A stretch of DNA of 64,000 nt from CAWJKP01 sp963843465 (GTDB taxonomy: Bacteria > Planctomycetota > Planctomycetia > Pirellulales > Thermoguttaceae): NCBI GenBank assembly GCA_963843465.1, contig CAWJKP010000001.1, forward strand, positions 124,001-188,000. The letters are read 5' to 3'. A model generated the notes under the pieces. The model ran no database searches, had not been told where the DNA came from, and saw only the letters and a program-made list of their open reading frames with translations. A program made the translations under genes and the position numbers. Every line of letters begins with the position of its first letter. Positions within the stretch are counted from its first letter, which is position 1. Positions 1 to 8,282 of the stretch are shown here, one piece after another.

Positions 1-56
1 CATGTCCATCCGGAACGCTTCCTGTTTTCGCGGCAGGCTTCCCACGACTCTCCCTT

Positions 57-117
57 GGTGGGCCGGCGCTCGCTTGCGCGAGCTTGTCCCACCCTACCGC
101 TTGTCCCACCCTACCGC
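57..117. repeat. Dispersed palindromic repeat, family A
   Basis: The core reads GGTGGGCCGGCGCTCGC, then an arm ending CTTGTCCCACCCTAC, and the last part (CTTGTCCCACCCTACCGC) is repeated in tandem. Related copies lie at 1823-1863, 15210-15306, 16049-16170, 30425-30469 and 63525-63549. All lie between genes or at gene ends. It follows the stop codon of the SMP-30 gene. Confidence 0.8.
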
Positions 118-147
118 GCAAGGCGAGCTTTTCCGCCGTTGCTCCGC

Positions 148-1048
148 TCACTGGCTGCCGACGCCCTTGACCGCCATCCGCAGCCCGTAGATCGACGTGC
201 TGGCGGTGATGAACAGCAAGCGCCGGTCCTTGCCGCCGAAACAGATGTTGCCCGTCCAGGCCTCGCGGATGGCGATCTGCTCGATCTGCTTTCCGGCCGG
301 GTCGAAGACGGTCACGCCGTGGCCGGTGAGGTAGACGTTGCCGCGGTCGTCGATCGTCATGCCGTCGGAGCCCAGCCGGCAGAAGAGGCGTTTGCCGGCC
401 AGCGACCCGTCCGGCCGGATCTGGTAGGCGTAGGTCTTGCCCGCCACGATGTCGGCCACGTAGAGCGTCTTGCCGTCGGGCGTGCCGATGATGCCGTTGG
501 GCTGCTTGAAATCGTCGATCACGACGGAGAGCTTCTTGCGGTCCGGCGCGAGGTAGTAGAACGTCTTCCCCCAGCTCCTTCGGCCCGCGCTTCCAATAGG
601 GCCGCGGGTAATAGGGATCGGTGAAGTACAGTCCGCCGTCCGGCCGGAGCCAAACGTCGTTGGGCCCGTTGAGCAGCTTGCCCTGGTACTGCTTGACCAC
701 CACTGTCGCCTTGCCGGCCGGATCGATCGACCAGAGCTGGTTGTGCTGGTCGGCGCAGGCCCAGAGGTTGCCCCGGGCGTCGAAGCAAAGCCCGTTGGAC
801 CGCCCGCAAGGCGTCAGGAAAGTAGAGAGCTTGCCCTCGACGCTCCACTTGAGAATGCGGTCGTTGGGCTGGTCGGTGAAGTAGACGTTTCCCTGATCGT
901 CGCAGGCCGGACCTTCCGTGAAGGCAAAACCGCCGGCCAGTTTCTCCAGTTTCGCCCCGGGAGCGATGATCTTCGACTCCTCCGCCCGAAGCGCCGTTGT
1001 GAGACCGAAAACCAGGAGCCACGCCGCAAGCCGAGTTCGTTGTCGCAT
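148..1048 (-). CDS. SMP-30/gluconolactonase/LRE family protein, frameshifted
   Basis: Predicted secreted six-bladed beta-propeller of the SMP-30/gluconolactonase/LRE type, a family of lactonases and sugar-acid enzymes common in planctomycetes. The start at 1048 gives a signal peptide (MRQRTRLAAWLLVFGLTTA). Family motifs follow in order: GGFAFTEGPACDDQGNVYFTD, cut here for length to FTEGPACDDQGNVYFTD, then GRSNGLCFDARGNLW, LLNGPNDVWLRPDGGLYFTD, QPNGIIGTPDGKTLYVAD and GSDGMTIDDRGNVYLT. The reading frame changes near 560, where GAAGACGTTCTACTAC would read EDVYYL if one T were removed; downstream the frame is normal to the TGA at 148-150. Either a sequencing indel or a fresh pseudogene. The family is clear; the substrate is unknown. 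Confidence 0.82.
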
Positions 1049-1078
1049 CATTGTTCTCCTGAATCGAGGGGTGAAGGA

Positions 1079-1137
1079 CGTAGGACGGATTGCTAATCCG
1101 TCCATGATTTACTGACGGATTGGCAATCCGTCCTACG
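1079..1137. repeat. Palindromic element just upstream of the SMP-30 gene
   Basis: Left arm GTAGGACGGATTGCTAATCC and right arm GGATTGGCAATCCGTCCTAC form an inverted repeat. Each arm is itself a small hairpin (GACGGATTGCTAATCCGTC). Abuts the family D element at 1146-1220. Confidence 0.75.
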
Positions 1138-1145
1138 GGCGTAGC

Positions 1146-1220
1146 CTGTAGGGAACGCCCTCTGTGGCGTTCCTCGGCATCGCCGGCTCCACGGAACGCC
1201 ACGGAGGGCGTTCCCTACAG
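1146..1220. repeat. Palindromic repeat, family D
   Basis: Arms CTGTAGGGAACGCCCTCTGT... and ...ACGGAGGGCGTTCCCTACAG (28 nt each, one mismatch) around a 19-nt loop. Copies with different loops lie at 41258-41348 and 32118-32200. This copy lies between the SMP-30 gene and the end of the YqeG-like gene. Confidence 0.85.
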
Positions 1221-1221
1221 T

Positions 1222-1737
1222 TTACCGTATGCTCCCTGGCGACGAATCGAGCCGTCGCAGCAGGAACCGTTCCAGCGGACGTTTGAGCCGGGTGAACCAG
1301 GGTTCTTCCTCGGGGCGGATCGGGCGGACGAGGATACTGGTCAGCCCGGCCAGGCGGCCGGCCGGGATGTCGGCCAAGATCTGGTCGCCGATCATGGCGG
1401 TCCGCCGTGCGTCAAAGGCCTCCTGGCGGACCGCCCGGCGACAGCCGAAAGGAAACGGCTTATACGCCTTCGAGACAAAGGGCAGTCCCAACGACCGGGC
1501 GAACCGGCCGATGCGGCCGTGACGGCCGTTGGAGACCAGGCAGATGCCGATGCCCGACGCTTGCAGCTTTTCCAGCCACGCCTTGACCTCCGGCGCAACC
1601 TCGGTGGCCCGGTAGCTCTTCAGCGTGCAGTCGACGTCCAACAGCACGGCGTCGATCCCCATCGCCTGGAGCCGTGGGATGGTGAGGTCCAGCACGCTAT
1701 CCAGGCGATGATGGGGGGTGAGCCATCGGAAGAGCAT
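1222..1737 (-). CDS. YqeG-like HAD (subclass IIIA) phosphatase
   Basis: Predicted cytoplasmic HAD-superfamily phosphatase of 171 residues, the usual size for the YqeG family. HAD motif I is LLDVDCTL with the two aspartates at about residues 34 and 36. Motif II is the CLVSNG stretch, a conserved Lys follows in SKAYKPF, and motif III/IV is MIGDQILADIPAGRLAG. A cysteine replaces the Asn usually found after the second motif I aspartate. The substrate is unknown for the family. The start at 1737 matches the usual N-terminus, with helix and then DSVLDLTIPRLQAMGIDAV. Confidence 0.88.
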   Translation of the reverse strand: MLFRWLTPHHRLDSVLDLTIPRLQAMGIDAVLLDVDCTLKSYRATEVAPEVKAWLEKLQASGIGICLVSNGRHGRIGRFARSLGLPFVSKAYKPFPFGCRRAVRQEAFDARRTAMIGDQILADIPAGRLAGLTSILVRPIRPEEEPWFTRLKRPLERFLLRRLDSSPGSIR

Positions 1738-1822
1738 CCCCTAATCTTATTAGGTTTCCGCTTGTGTGCAACTATGGCGATCGGCGGCGGAAGTCGCTAG
1801 ACTGATGGAGCAGCCGGTCGCC

Positions 1823-1863
1823 GGTAGGGTGGGACAAGCTCGCGGAGGCGATGCACGGCCCAC
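1823..1863. repeat. Dispersed repeat, family A copy
   Basis: Begins GTAGGGTGGGACAAGCTCGC and ends GGCCCACC, the inverse orientation of the copy at 57-117. Lies between the YqeG-like gene and the NHL lipoprotein gene. Confidence 0.75.
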
Positions 1864-1922
1864 CAGGCCTGCCAGCGATGGACGGGCCTTATGAACCGAC
1901 GCATTCGTGACGGGGCGGAGAC

Positions 1923-2948
1923 GTGAGAATGGTTGAATTATCTCCGGCGTTCCCTCACCCCAACCCTCTCCCGGAGGGAGAGGGGGCACCGGCGTGGCCG
2001 CCTGGGCTAACGGCAGTGTGCGGCGGGCTAAAGCCCACGCTACGACTCGCCGCGCTCGTACTGGCAATGACGATCGCTGGCGGCTGCGTCCACAAAGACG
2101 GCGAACTGGGCCAACTGGACAAGGTCTTCGGCCGTCACGGCATTTCTGACGGCCGTTTTCAGAAGCCGCGGGCGATGACCATCGACGCCCAAGACCGCCT
2201 CTACATCTGCGACATGACCGCGCGGATCCAGGTCTTCGACGCGGACGGCAACTTCCTCCGCGTCTGGCAAACGCCCGCTCAGGAGGCGGGTCGCCCGACG
2301 GGACTGTCGATCGGCATCGACGGCAACCTGCTGGTGGCCGATACGCATTACTACCGCGTGCTAGTCTACTCACCCCAGGGCAGGCTGCTGCGGATCATGG
2401 GCGGCGCGAAGGGGGAGCGGCCGGGCCAGTTCGGGCTGGTGACCTCGGCCGTGCAGGACCGCCAGGGCAACTATTATGTTGCCGAGTACGGCGAGTGCGA
2501 CCGCATTCAGAAGTTCGCCCCCGACGGCCGCACCTTCCTCCGCCAATGGGGCCGGCACGGCGAGGGGCCGGGCGAGTTCTCCCGGCCGCAGAAGCTGGCC
2601 CTCGACCAGCAGCAGCACCTCTGGGTCTGCGACGCCTGCAACCATCGCATCCAGGTCTTCGACGGCGAGGGCAAGCTGCTTGCGGTCTGGGGCCGGCAGG
2701 GCAGCGCCCCGGGCGAGTTGTATTATCCTTACGATCTGATCCTCGTGCCCGGTGGGCTCTGGGTGGCCGAGTTCGGCAACAACCGCATCCAGAAGTTTAC
2801 CCGCGACGGCCGCCCGCTGGGCTTTTGGGGATCGCCCGGCCGCGAAGAGGGCCAGCTTTTCAATCCCTGGGCCCTGGTCCGCGACAGCCGCCAGCGGATC
2901 TTCGTGCTCGACACGGGCAATCATCGGGTACAGCGAGTGACGCTTTAG
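1923..2948 (+). CDS. NHL-repeat beta-propeller lipoprotein
   Basis: Predicted lipoprotein carrying an NHL-type beta-propeller. About six blades follow the pattern GxFxxPxxIAxDxxGxLYVxDxxNxRIQVF, for example GRFQKPRAMTIDAQDRLYI, GEFSRPQKLALDQQQHLW and FNPWALVRDSRQRIFV. A lipobox (IAGGC) follows a hydrophobic stretch LAALVLAMTIAGGC. The first 40 or so codons after 1923 are made of repeat DNA (PHPNPLPEGEG and AWPPGLTAV), so the real start is more likely the GTG at 2016, which gives a 24-residue lipoprotein signal. The binding partner is unknown. It lies upstream of the VWA gene, separated by a family B palindrome. Confidence 0.85.
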   Translation: MRMVELSPAFPHPNPLPEGEGAPAWPPGLTAVCGGLKPTLRLAALVLAMTIAGGCVHKDGELGQLDKVFGRHGISDGRFQKPRAMTIDAQDRLYICDMTARIQVFDADGNFLRVWQTPAQEAGRPTGLSIGIDGNLLVADTHYYRVLVYSPQGRLLRIMGGAKGERPGQFGLVTSAVQDRQGNYYVAEYGECDRIQKFAPDGRTFLRQWGRHGEGPGEFSRPQKLALDQQQHLWVCDACNHRIQVFDGEGKLLAVWGRQGSAPGELYYPYDLILVPGGLWVAEFGNNRIQKFTRDGRPLGFWGSPGREEGQLFNPWALVRDSRQRIFVLDTGNHRVQRVTL

Positions 2949-2966
2949 GATCGGTGACGAAACCTG

Positions 2967-3019
2967 TGTCGCCTTTCGCTCCGCGAAAGAACGCCACTTT
3001 CGCGGAGCGAAAGGCGACA
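2967..3019. repeat. Perfect palindrome, family B
   Basis: Two perfect 23-nt arms (TGTCGCCTTTCGCTCCGCGA... and its complement) around a 7-nt loop. A second copy with a longer loop is at 17836-17918. Lies between the NHL gene and the VWA gene and could fold into a strong RNA hairpin. Confidence 0.92.
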
Positions 3020-3053
3020 ATACCGCAGTTATTGATTTATCGGCCTTTACGCA

Positions 3054-6000
3054 ATGGGCAACTACCGCATCAGCTTCGAATCGCCCTGGTACTTGCTCCT
3101 GCTGGTGCTGGTGCCGTGGATCTGGTGGTTCAGTTTCCGCCGGCTGCGGTCGTTCGGGATTATCCGCCGCTTGACGGCCATCGCCTTGCGGACGCTGGTG
3201 GCCCTGCTCTTGATCGCGGCGTTGGCCGAGGTGCAGATGGTCCGCGTCAGCGGCCGGATGACCGTGCTCTACCTGGTGGACGAGTCGCTGAGCGTGCCCG
3301 AGGACCGCCGCCTGGCGGAGGCGCGGTACGTCAACGCGGCGATCCGCCGGCACCGTCACGGTGGCGACCGAGCGGGGGTGATCGTCTTCGGCCGCGAGGC
3401 GGCGATCGAAGTGCCGCCCTACGACGACAACGTGCAGATGCTCCAGCGCACCGAGAGCGCGATCTCCGGCGACAACACCGACATCTCCGCGGCGATGCGC
3501 CTGGCCGAGGCCTCGTTTCCCGAGGATTCCGCGCGGCGGGTGGTGTTGATCAGCGACGGCGGCGAGAACCTGGGCAATGCCCTGGAGCAGGCCCAGTCGC
3601 TGGTCCGGGCCGGCGTGGGGATCGACGTGCTGCCGATCCGCTTCCGCCCGCGGGGCGAGATCATCGTCGAGCGGGTCACGGTCCCCAACGAGCTGCGCCT
3701 CGGCCAGCCCTTCGACCTGAAGGTGGTGATCACCAATACGGCCGAGGCCAAGGCGCCGTCGTCGGGCGTGGTCCGCGGCAAGCTGCAAGTCTCGGTCAGC
3801 GACCAGGGACCGACCCGGCTCTTGAGCGACGACCTGGTCGAGCTGCCGCCGGGCAAGAAGGTCTTCACGCTCCGCCCCAAGCCCATCGACGCGGCCGGCT
3901 TCTACAACTACACCGCCCGCTTCATCCCCTTGCGGCCGGAAGACAACGCCATCCAGCAGAACAAGCGGGCCTCGGGCTTCGCCCAGGTCCGCGGCAAGGG
4001 GCAGGTGCTGGTGATCGAGGACGGCCAGCACCGCGGCCAGTTCGAGCGGATGGTCGAGGCCCTGCGGCGGGAGAAGATCGAGGTCACCGTGCGGCCCAGC
4101 GGCGAGTCGTTCGCCGGGCTGGCCGAGCTGCAGCAGTACGACGCGGTGCTGCTGGCCAACGTCCCCCGCGACGACTTCTCCGACGAGCAGATCGCGATGC
4201 TGGTCCGCAACACGCAGCAGCTCGGCTGCGGCCTGCTGATGCTGGGGGCCACCGGCAGCTTCGGCGCCGGCGATTGGACCGGCAGCGAGCTGGAGAAGGC
4301 GATGCCGGTCGATTTCCGCATCAAGAACCTCAAGGTCATGCCCCGCGGCGCCTTGGCGATGCTGATGCACGCGACCGAGGTCGACGTGGGCAACTTCTGG
4401 CAGAAGAAGATCGCCCAACAGGCGATCGGGGCCCTGGGGGAGCGGGATTTCTGCGGCGTGATCCACTTCGACAACTGGGGCACCGGGATGAAGTGGCTCT
4501 GGTCGCCGGCGCTGTCGATCGTGGGACCGAACCGCGACCTGATGGCGATGCAACTGGACCGCATGATACCCGGCGACATGCCCGACTTCGAGCCCGGCAT
4601 GAAGGCCTGCCTGCAGGCGCTGGTGAACCTCCAGGAGGCGGCCGTGCGCCACGTGATCGTGATCAGCGACGGCGATCCGCAGCCGCCCACCCAGGCGACG
4701 ATCAGCGCCCTGGTGAAGGCCAAGATCACGGTCTCCACCGTGGCCGTCGGCGCCCACGGTCCGGCGGAGAGCCGCTCGATGGCCTCGATCGCCTCGCAGA
4801 CCGGCGGCAAGTACTACCGCGTCAACAATCCCAACGCCCTGCCCAAGATCTTCCAGCGCGAGGCCCGCCGCGTGGCCCAGCCGCTGGTCTACAAGAACCA
4901 AAACGGCTTCCAGCCCAAGGTCGTCCACTATCACGAGATCGTCAACGGCATCTCCAATCCCCTGCCGCCGATCACGGGCTACGTACTGACCAGCAAAAAG
5001 GAGAACCCGCTGGTCGAAGTGCTGATGCGCTGTCCCGTGCCGGGCAAGGAGGAAAACTGCACGCTGCTGGCGAGTTGGCCCTACGGGCTGGGAAAGACGG
5101 TCGCCTTCACCACCGACAGCGGCTTTTCCTTGGCCAACCAGTGGACCGGCTGGGACGACTACGACAAGCTCTTCGGCCAGATGGTCCGCTGGGCGATGCG
5201 GCCGGTGGGGGAGGAGGGGAAGTTCACGGTGGCCACCGACTTCAAGGACGGCAAGGTCCGCGTGGTGGTCAGCGCCCTGGACAAGAACGACGAGTTCCAG
5301 AACTTCCTCGACATGTCGGCCACGGCCGTCTCGCCCGAGCTCAAGCCGATCAATGTGAGAATGGAGCAGACGGCCCCCGGGCGGTACGTGGGCCAGTTCC
5401 CCGCCGCCGATCCCGGCAGCTACATGGTGATGCTCAGCCCGGGACCCGGCAAGGCGCCCTTGCGGACCGGGATCAACGTGCCCTACTCCGACGAGTTCCG
5501 CGGACTGGCCACCAACGAGACCTTGCTCCAGCGCCTGGCGAAGCTGGTTCCCAAAGGCGGCGCCGCCGGCCGGCTGATCGACGCGCCCGAGGAGTTTCAG
5601 GAGCGGGACTTCGACAAGCTCCTGGCCGTGGATAGTTTCCGCCACGATCTGAAGAAGGCCACCAGCAACCAGGACGTTCTGGAGCTACGCGGTGCTGGCG
5701 GCAAGCTGCCTGCTGTTTTTCAACGTCTTCGTTCGCCGGGTGCAGGTGAGCGTTCCCTGGGGCAGGGTTTGGGGCTTCCTGCTGCGGCAAAAGCCGGCCC
5801 AGGCCGCGGCGCCGACCATCGAGCGCTTGCGGAGCCGCAAGGCCGAGGTGGGCTCGCAGTTGGAGCAGCTCCGGGCCGCCACCCGCTTCGAGGCCCCGCC
5901 GGGCGCGCCGACCGACGCCGGCCTGCCGCTGGGACCCGCCGCACCGCTTCCTCCGCCGTCCGCCCGGCCCTCGCCGGGCGAGCAAAAGCCCGAGGAGGAA

Positions 6001-6060
6001 AGCTACACGTCGCGATTGCTCAAGGCGAAGAAGAAGGCGTTTGAGCCTAAGAAGGAATGA
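3054..6060 (+). CDS. Membrane-anchored VWA domain protein (BatA/glutamine amidotransferase-like), frameshifted near C-terminus
   Basis: About 1,000-residue integral membrane protein. An N-terminal membrane pair (YLLLLVLVPWIWWFSF and LRTLVALLLIAALA) is followed by a first von Willebrand factor A domain (VLYLVDESLSV, a MIDAS-like DESLS; VVLISDGGEN). Next comes a class I glutamine amidotransferase-like region (YDAVLLANVP, GLLMLGATGSFGAGDW), then a second VWA-like segment (HVIVISDGDPQ). Near 5678 the frame changes: QDV then frame slip, where CAGGACGTTCTGG would read QDVWSYAVLAASCLLFFNV if one T were removed. The last membrane segment and the charged tail (ending KAFEPKKE, stop at 6060) are thus out of frame. 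It precedes a MoxR ATPase, the usual partner of such proteins. Probably an envelope assembly or stress role; the function is not established. Confidence 0.85.
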
Positions 6061-6109
6061 TAACGGACGTCGTCGAAGAGGCGTAGCAGAAGAGGCGTAG
6101 CAGAAGAGG

Positions 6110-6189
6110 CGTAGCAGAACTCGTGAGAGTTCTGAGCGAGAACACTGCGAACGGCGGTCCTTGGCAGAATTCTCACGAATTCTGCTACG
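6110..6189. repeat. Palindromic element with short tandem repeats upstream of the MoxR gene
   Basis: Arms CGTAGCAGAACTCGTGAGAG (6110 onward, 25 nt) and the complement ending TTCTGCTACG at 6189 pair with two mismatches. Immediately before, the unit GAGGCGTAGCAGAA occurs three times (about 6078-6120). Confidence 0.82.
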
Positions 6190-6295
6190 CGCGCATAGTT
6201 TGCTTCGTATTTCGTATTGTGTGCTTTGGAATTGTCCAGCCAGAGGAACGCACGATGAGTATCGCCGAAACCATGGAACGACGGCGCAGGAATTC

Positions 6296-7258
6296 GTGGA
6301 CCGCTACGCGGCGGTCCGCCAACAGATCGCCCGCGTGATCGTCGGCCACGAGGAGGTCGTCCACGGGGTATTGACCTGCCTGTTCGTCGGCGGGCATTGT
6401 CTCTTGGAAGGGGTGCCCGGGCTGGGTAAGACGCTCCTGGTCCGCACCCTGGCCCAGGTGCTGGACCTGGATTTCTCCCGCATCCAGTTCACGCCGGACC
6501 TGATGCCGGCCGACATCCTGGGCACGAACATGGTCATGGAGACGCCCGACGGCAAGCGCTTCTTCGAGTTCCAGAAAGGGCCGATCTTCACGCAGATCTG
6601 CCTGGCCGACGAGATCAACCGGGCCACGCCCAAGACCCAGTCGGCGATGCTGGAGACCATGCAGGAGGGGACCGTCACGGCGGCCGGCACCCGCTACGCG
6701 CTCAAGAAGCCGTTCTTCGTCATGGCCACGCAGAATCCCATCGAGCAGGAAGGCACCTACCCGCTGCCCGAGGCCCAGTTGGACCGCTTCTTCTTCAAGC
6801 TCCAGGTGGGCTATTCCGACCGCAAGGAGCTGGCCACGATCGTCCAACGGACCACGCGGCAGGAGCAGATCGTGCCCGCGAAGGTCATGGACGGCGAGGA
6901 GATCATCCGCTGGCAGGGGCTGGTCCGCGAGGTGATCCTGGCCCCGCACTTGCAGGACTACATTGTCCGCCTGGTGCTGGCGACGCATCCCCAGGGCGAG
7001 TTTGCCCAGCCGATCACCAACCAGTATCTCCGCTGGGGCGCCAGTCCCCGGGCGGCCCAAGCGCTGGCCCTGGCGGCGAAGGTCCGCGCCTTGTTGGACG
7101 GCCGCTACAACGTGAGCTTCGAGGACGTCCGCCGCGTCTTCCTCCCCGCCCTGCGGCATCGCGTGATCGTCAACTTCGAGGCCCAGGCCGAAGGCATCGA
7201 TTCCGACAAGGTGCTGCTGGAGATCCTGCAGAAGGCGCCGGAGAAAGAGGAACCATGA
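6296..7258 (+). CDS. MoxR-family AAA+ ATPase
   Basis: Predicted MoxR-type AAA+ ATPase, a chaperone-like partner of VWA proteins. Walker A is EGVPGLGKT, Walker B is ICLADEINRA, sensor 1 is FFVMATQNPIEQEGTYPLPEAQLDRF, cut here to ATQNPIEQEGTYPLPEAQLD, and the lid domain ends about residue 320. The GTG at 6296 is in frame. An ATG at 6255 (MSIAETME) looks like the true start, but is one base out of frame; adding an A in ATGGAACGACG near 6278 would join MSIAETMETTAQEFVDRY. It lies directly downstream of the VWA gene. The DUF58 gene that usually follows MoxR is absent here. Confidence 0.88.
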   Translation: MDRYAAVRQQIARVIVGHEEVVHGVLTCLFVGGHCLLEGVPGLGKTLLVRTLAQVLDLDFSRIQFTPDLMPADILGTNMVMETPDGKRFFEFQKGPIFTQICLADEINRATPKTQSAMLETMQEGTVTAAGTRYALKKPFFVMATQNPIEQEGTYPLPEAQLDRFFFKLQVGYSDRKELATIVQRTTRQEQIVPAKVMDGEEIIRWQGLVREVILAPHLQDYIVRLVLATHPQGEFAQPITNQYLRWGASPRAAQALALAAKVRALLDGRYNVSFEDVRRVFLPALRHRVIVNFEAQAEGIDSDKVLLEILQKAPEKEEP

Positions 7259-7345
7259 AGAATGAGAAGTGAAAAATGATGAATGAGACGACTTCGCGAA
7301 CTTTGGTATCGCGGCATGGAACTATCCAGAGGCCGCCCGCCGCCA

Positions 7346-7558
7346 CTACCCAGAGTGTTGGGGATTCTGGTCGGACCGCGGCTTGACGTTTTGACCTTCA
7401 GCCTTCCGAGCCAATTCCGCCTGATAGCGCTTCGATGCTTCCAAATCGTAGGTGTCCGCGTGAACCAGAAGGCCGTCGTTGGTTACGAAGTCGAAGCAGT
7501 CGCATGGAATCCGACCCGGATTGACATCCGGAAGCCCGTCGTCCCGTGAATCGCTCAT
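7346..7558 (-). CDS. Small hypothetical protein
   Basis: A 70-residue frame starting MSDSRDDGLPDVNPGR and containing DCFDFVTNDGLLVHADTYDLEASKRY, given here as the segment FDFVTNDGLLVHADTYD. The composition looks like a soluble acidic protein; no family is recognised. On the opposite strand a short frame at 7287-7391 ends in AWNYPEAARRHYPECWGFW, so the tail of this gene may instead be noncoding. Confidence 0.4.
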   Translation of the reverse strand: MSDSRDDGLPDVNPGRIPCDCFDFVTNDGLLVHADTYDLEASKRYQAELARKAEGQNVKPRSDQNPQHSG

Positions 7559-7743
7559 GGCAACCACCTTAGAGAGTTACCAGACCCCGCTTCTTCCACC
7601 CGCCCTGATTATCGGCATGTCCGCCCACGCAGTCAAGCGAAATCCCTGCCGTTTCCCTTGATTTTCGCCTCGCGCCCCAGGGCCCAATCCTGTACAATTA
7701 CAAGAGTTCCGACCAATCGGAAGTTCCCTCTTGGAGAATTGCG

Positions 7744-7995
7744 ATGGACGAACAGAAACTCCTGGAACGGATCACCTTCGATCCGCAGATTTTCGGCGGC
7801 AAGCCGATCATTCGCGGCCGACGACTGGCGGTGGAGCACATCCTGGGCATGCTCGCCGCCGGCGACAGCGTGGAAACGATCCTCGAAGGGTACCCCTGGC
7901 TGGAAGCCGAAGACGTTCGGGCTTGCCTCGTCTATGCCCGGCGCGTCGTGGGTCACGAGCGGATTGAACCTCTGCTGATCGAGTCCCGCCCGTAA
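7744..7995 (+). CDS. DUF433 domain protein, putative antitoxin
   Basis: An 83-residue protein with the DUF433 signature: ITFDPQIFGGKPIIRGRRL at the N-terminus, followed by a helical winged DNA-binding segment (VEHILGMLAAGDSVETILEG, YPWLEAEDVRACLVYA). DUF433 proteins commonly pair with DUF5615 PIN-like toxins and repress the operon. The next frame (7992 on) is such a toxin and overlaps the stop codon. A ribosome binding site, GGAG in TTGGAGAATTGCG, precedes the ATG. Confidence 0.85.
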   Translation: MDEQKLLERITFDPQIFGGKPIIRGRRLAVEHILGMLAAGDSVETILEGYPWLEAEDVRACLVYARRVVGHERIEPLLIESRP

Positions 7996-8261
7996 AGATC
8001 CTTCTGGATGGTTGTGTCTGGGGCAAGGTTCGTGGTGAATTGGAGTCGGCCGGCCACGACGTTGTCTGGGTCGGTGGTTGGCCCAAAGATCCGGGCGATG
8101 ACGAGATCCTTGCCCACGCTCGCGGCGAACGACGAATTTTGGTGACGGAAAACGAAGCCTGCCCAAGCCGCCCGTTGATTTCCAGAATGCGAGTGGTATG
8201 CTGGAATCGGCACATGAGGATAGCATTACGCCGAGACGAAGGTTACATTCAAGAATCTTGA
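7992..8261 (+). pseudogene. DUF5615 PIN-like toxin, degenerate
   Basis: The frame reads VKILLDGCVWGKVRGELESAGHDVVWVGGW, given in parts as KILLDGCVWGKVRGEL and AGHDVVWVGGWPKDPGDDEI, then ILVTEN, which matches the N-terminal two thirds of DUF5615 toxins of DUF433 pairs. Two lesions are visible. The expected ATG/GTG overlapping the DUF433 stop is GTA, and after ILVTEN the family pattern (DKDFGEL...) is lost, so the tail to the TGA at 8259 is probably out of frame. Likely an inactive toxin, which would leave the antitoxin free. Confidence 0.6.
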
Positions 8262-8282
8262 GGGAGCTACGGAGCCGTTTCC

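Noticed and set aside
2370..5645. Open frame of more than 1,000 codons opposite the VWA gene
   Set aside because: Low-complexity, His/Asp/Gly/Leu-rich translation caused by GC-rich codon use on the sense strand; no domains. Treated as a shadow, like the similar frames at 36865-38610 and 22238-23860.
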